A stretch of DNA of 64,000 nt from Succinispira mobilis DSM 6222 (lineage in GTDB: Bacteria > Bacillota > Negativicutes > Acidaminococcales > Succinispiraceae): positions 368,351 through 432,350 of the forward strand of contig NZ_KB913028.1 in assembly GCF_000384135.1 (NCBI RefSeq), given 5' to 3'. Made by a program: the position numbers and the translations under genes. The notes below the pieces were generated by a model, which was not told where the DNA came from, ran no database searches, and saw nothing but the letters and a program-made list of their open reading frames with translations. Within the stretch, counting starts at the first letter, position 1; each line of letters starts with the position of its first letter. Below are positions 63,306 through 64,000 of the stretch, in pieces.

Positions 63306-64000
63306 TGAATATTAGAATTGATAAAATTGATCTAGTAAAAACGATTGGGATTCTGGCTGTTGTTTTAGGGCATATTGGTAATCCTTATTCAAAATATATA
63401 TATTCTTGGCATATGCCGTTATTTTTCTTTATAGCAGGCTATTTATTGAAAAATAATTATCAAAACTGTTTTTCAGTTATAGCAAATTATGCTAAAAAAT
63501 ATTTTAGGATATTTGTGCTAGCCAATATCGCAGGGATTCTTTTGGCGAGTTTACGTAATTATTTTTTAGCAAGAGAAATGCTAACTTGGCAAGAAATGCT
63601 AGTTGATACATTTTTATATGCCAATAGCGCTCCGATTGCTCACTATGGCTTTGTACTCTGGTTTTTACCAGCATTATTTTGGGCAAAAAGTTTTTTTGTT
63701 TGGGGATCTAACTCTAGGAATAGCTGGGTAGCTTACATTTTATTGTTGGTTATAGCGAGCTTATATAAATTCGAGTTTCATAATTACTTAGGGATACGTG
63801 CTGGTTTAGATGCAAGTTTGTATGTTTTTCTAGGATATTTGTATAAGCAAGTTGAAAATAATATCGTTCTGGTTCGCGGATTAAGTATCGTTGCCTTATT
63901 AGCGATTTTAAACTTGCCTATTCCGGATACCAATATTCAAATGGGTTTATATGACAATAAAATAATTAGTATAGTTTATGCTTTATTAAATATAGTAATT
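63305..64000 (+). CDS. Acyltransferase-3 family membrane protein, 3' end outside window
   Basis: The frame starts at GTG 63305, sharing one base with the preceding stop, and stays open to base 64000 (232 codons visible). The N-terminus reads RIDKIDLVKTIGILAVVLGH, the conserved D and H of the acyltransferase-3 family, followed by WHMPLFFFIAGYLL. Several membrane helices follow. Such proteins O-acetylate or otherwise acylate cell-surface sugars. The C-terminal third is beyond the window. Confidence 0.85.
   Translation, partial: MNIRIDKIDLVKTIGILAVVLGHIGNPYSKYIYSWHMPLFFFIAGYLLKNNYQNCFSVIANYAKKYFRIFVLANIAGILLASLRNYFLAREMLTWQEMLVDTFLYANSAPIAHYGFVLWFLPALFWAKSFFVWGSNSRNSWVAYILLLVIASLYKFEFHNYLGIRAGLDASLYVFLGYLYKQVENNIVLVRGLSIVALLAILNLPIPDTNIQMGLYDNKIISIVYALLNIVI

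Overview
The window looks like chromosomal DNA of a low-GC, anaerobic Firmicute with an outer membrane, most likely a member of the Negativicutes. This is inferred from gene content. LPS-type genes (family 9 glycosyltransferases, an O-antigen-ligase-like protein), an RND efflux pump and a type I secretion system sit beside Gram-positive-type genes (DUF1659, DUF2922 and YvrJ proteins, strong AAGGAGG ribosome sites, many TTG and GTG starts). No rRNA, tRNA or CRISPR array was found.

Layout. 1-5419: an LPS core or O-antigen cluster, with two GT9 transferases, a WaaE-like GT2, a GT32-like transferase, an O-antigen-ligase-like membrane protein and an unrecognised AT-rich gene. A lipid kinase follows (5501-6433). 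6643-16033: mostly minus-strand housekeeping and transport genes: a YdjM-like membrane protein, an RpiR regulator divergent from a split ThrE-type exporter, a chromate transporter pair, an undecaprenyl-phosphate sugar transferase, a MATE transporter, an aldo/keto reductase and a YddA-type ABC protein. 16357-23128: an Nramp metal transporter with a structured leader, an RND pump and adaptor, and a prephenate dehydratase carrying a signal peptide. 23329-27091: a polar amino-acid ABC transporter whose binding-protein gene is separated from the permease and ATPase genes by a TnpB-only IS200/IS605-type element. 27244-29249: a DUF985 cupin, a rubredoxin-flavin reductase and an orphan binding protein.

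29526-38741: a type I secretion locus, with a 1,892-residue RTX-repeat protein followed by its ABC exporter and HlyD adaptor. The protein has two series of internal duplications. 38847-48536: a regulator, a PglK-like flippase and a complete pseudaminic acid pathway (pseB, C, F, G, H, I). Inside the pathway are a methylase, a formyltransferase and a PIG-L deacetylase, which suggests a modified, probably N-formylated, nonulosonic acid. A DUF115-type protein that could be its transferase follows.

49390-52020: a compact cassette inserted in the surface-sugar region, with a sigma-like protein behind an attenuator-like hairpin, a decayed gene, a leaderless amidase, an ArpU-like regulator, DUF1659, DUF2922 and a one-helix YvrJ protein. 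It resembles a reduced phage-type expression and lysis module and is the best candidate here for an undescribed system. 52129-64000: more surface-polysaccharide genes: a glycosyltransferase broken by a nonsense codon, two nucleotidyltransferase-fold proteins, two methyltransferases, a polysaccharide deacetylase, three glycosyltransferases, GDP-fucose synthesis (gmd, fcl) and a truncated membrane acyltransferase.

Function names come from motif recognition without database searches. Start codons were chosen by ribosome-site spacing where several were possible.
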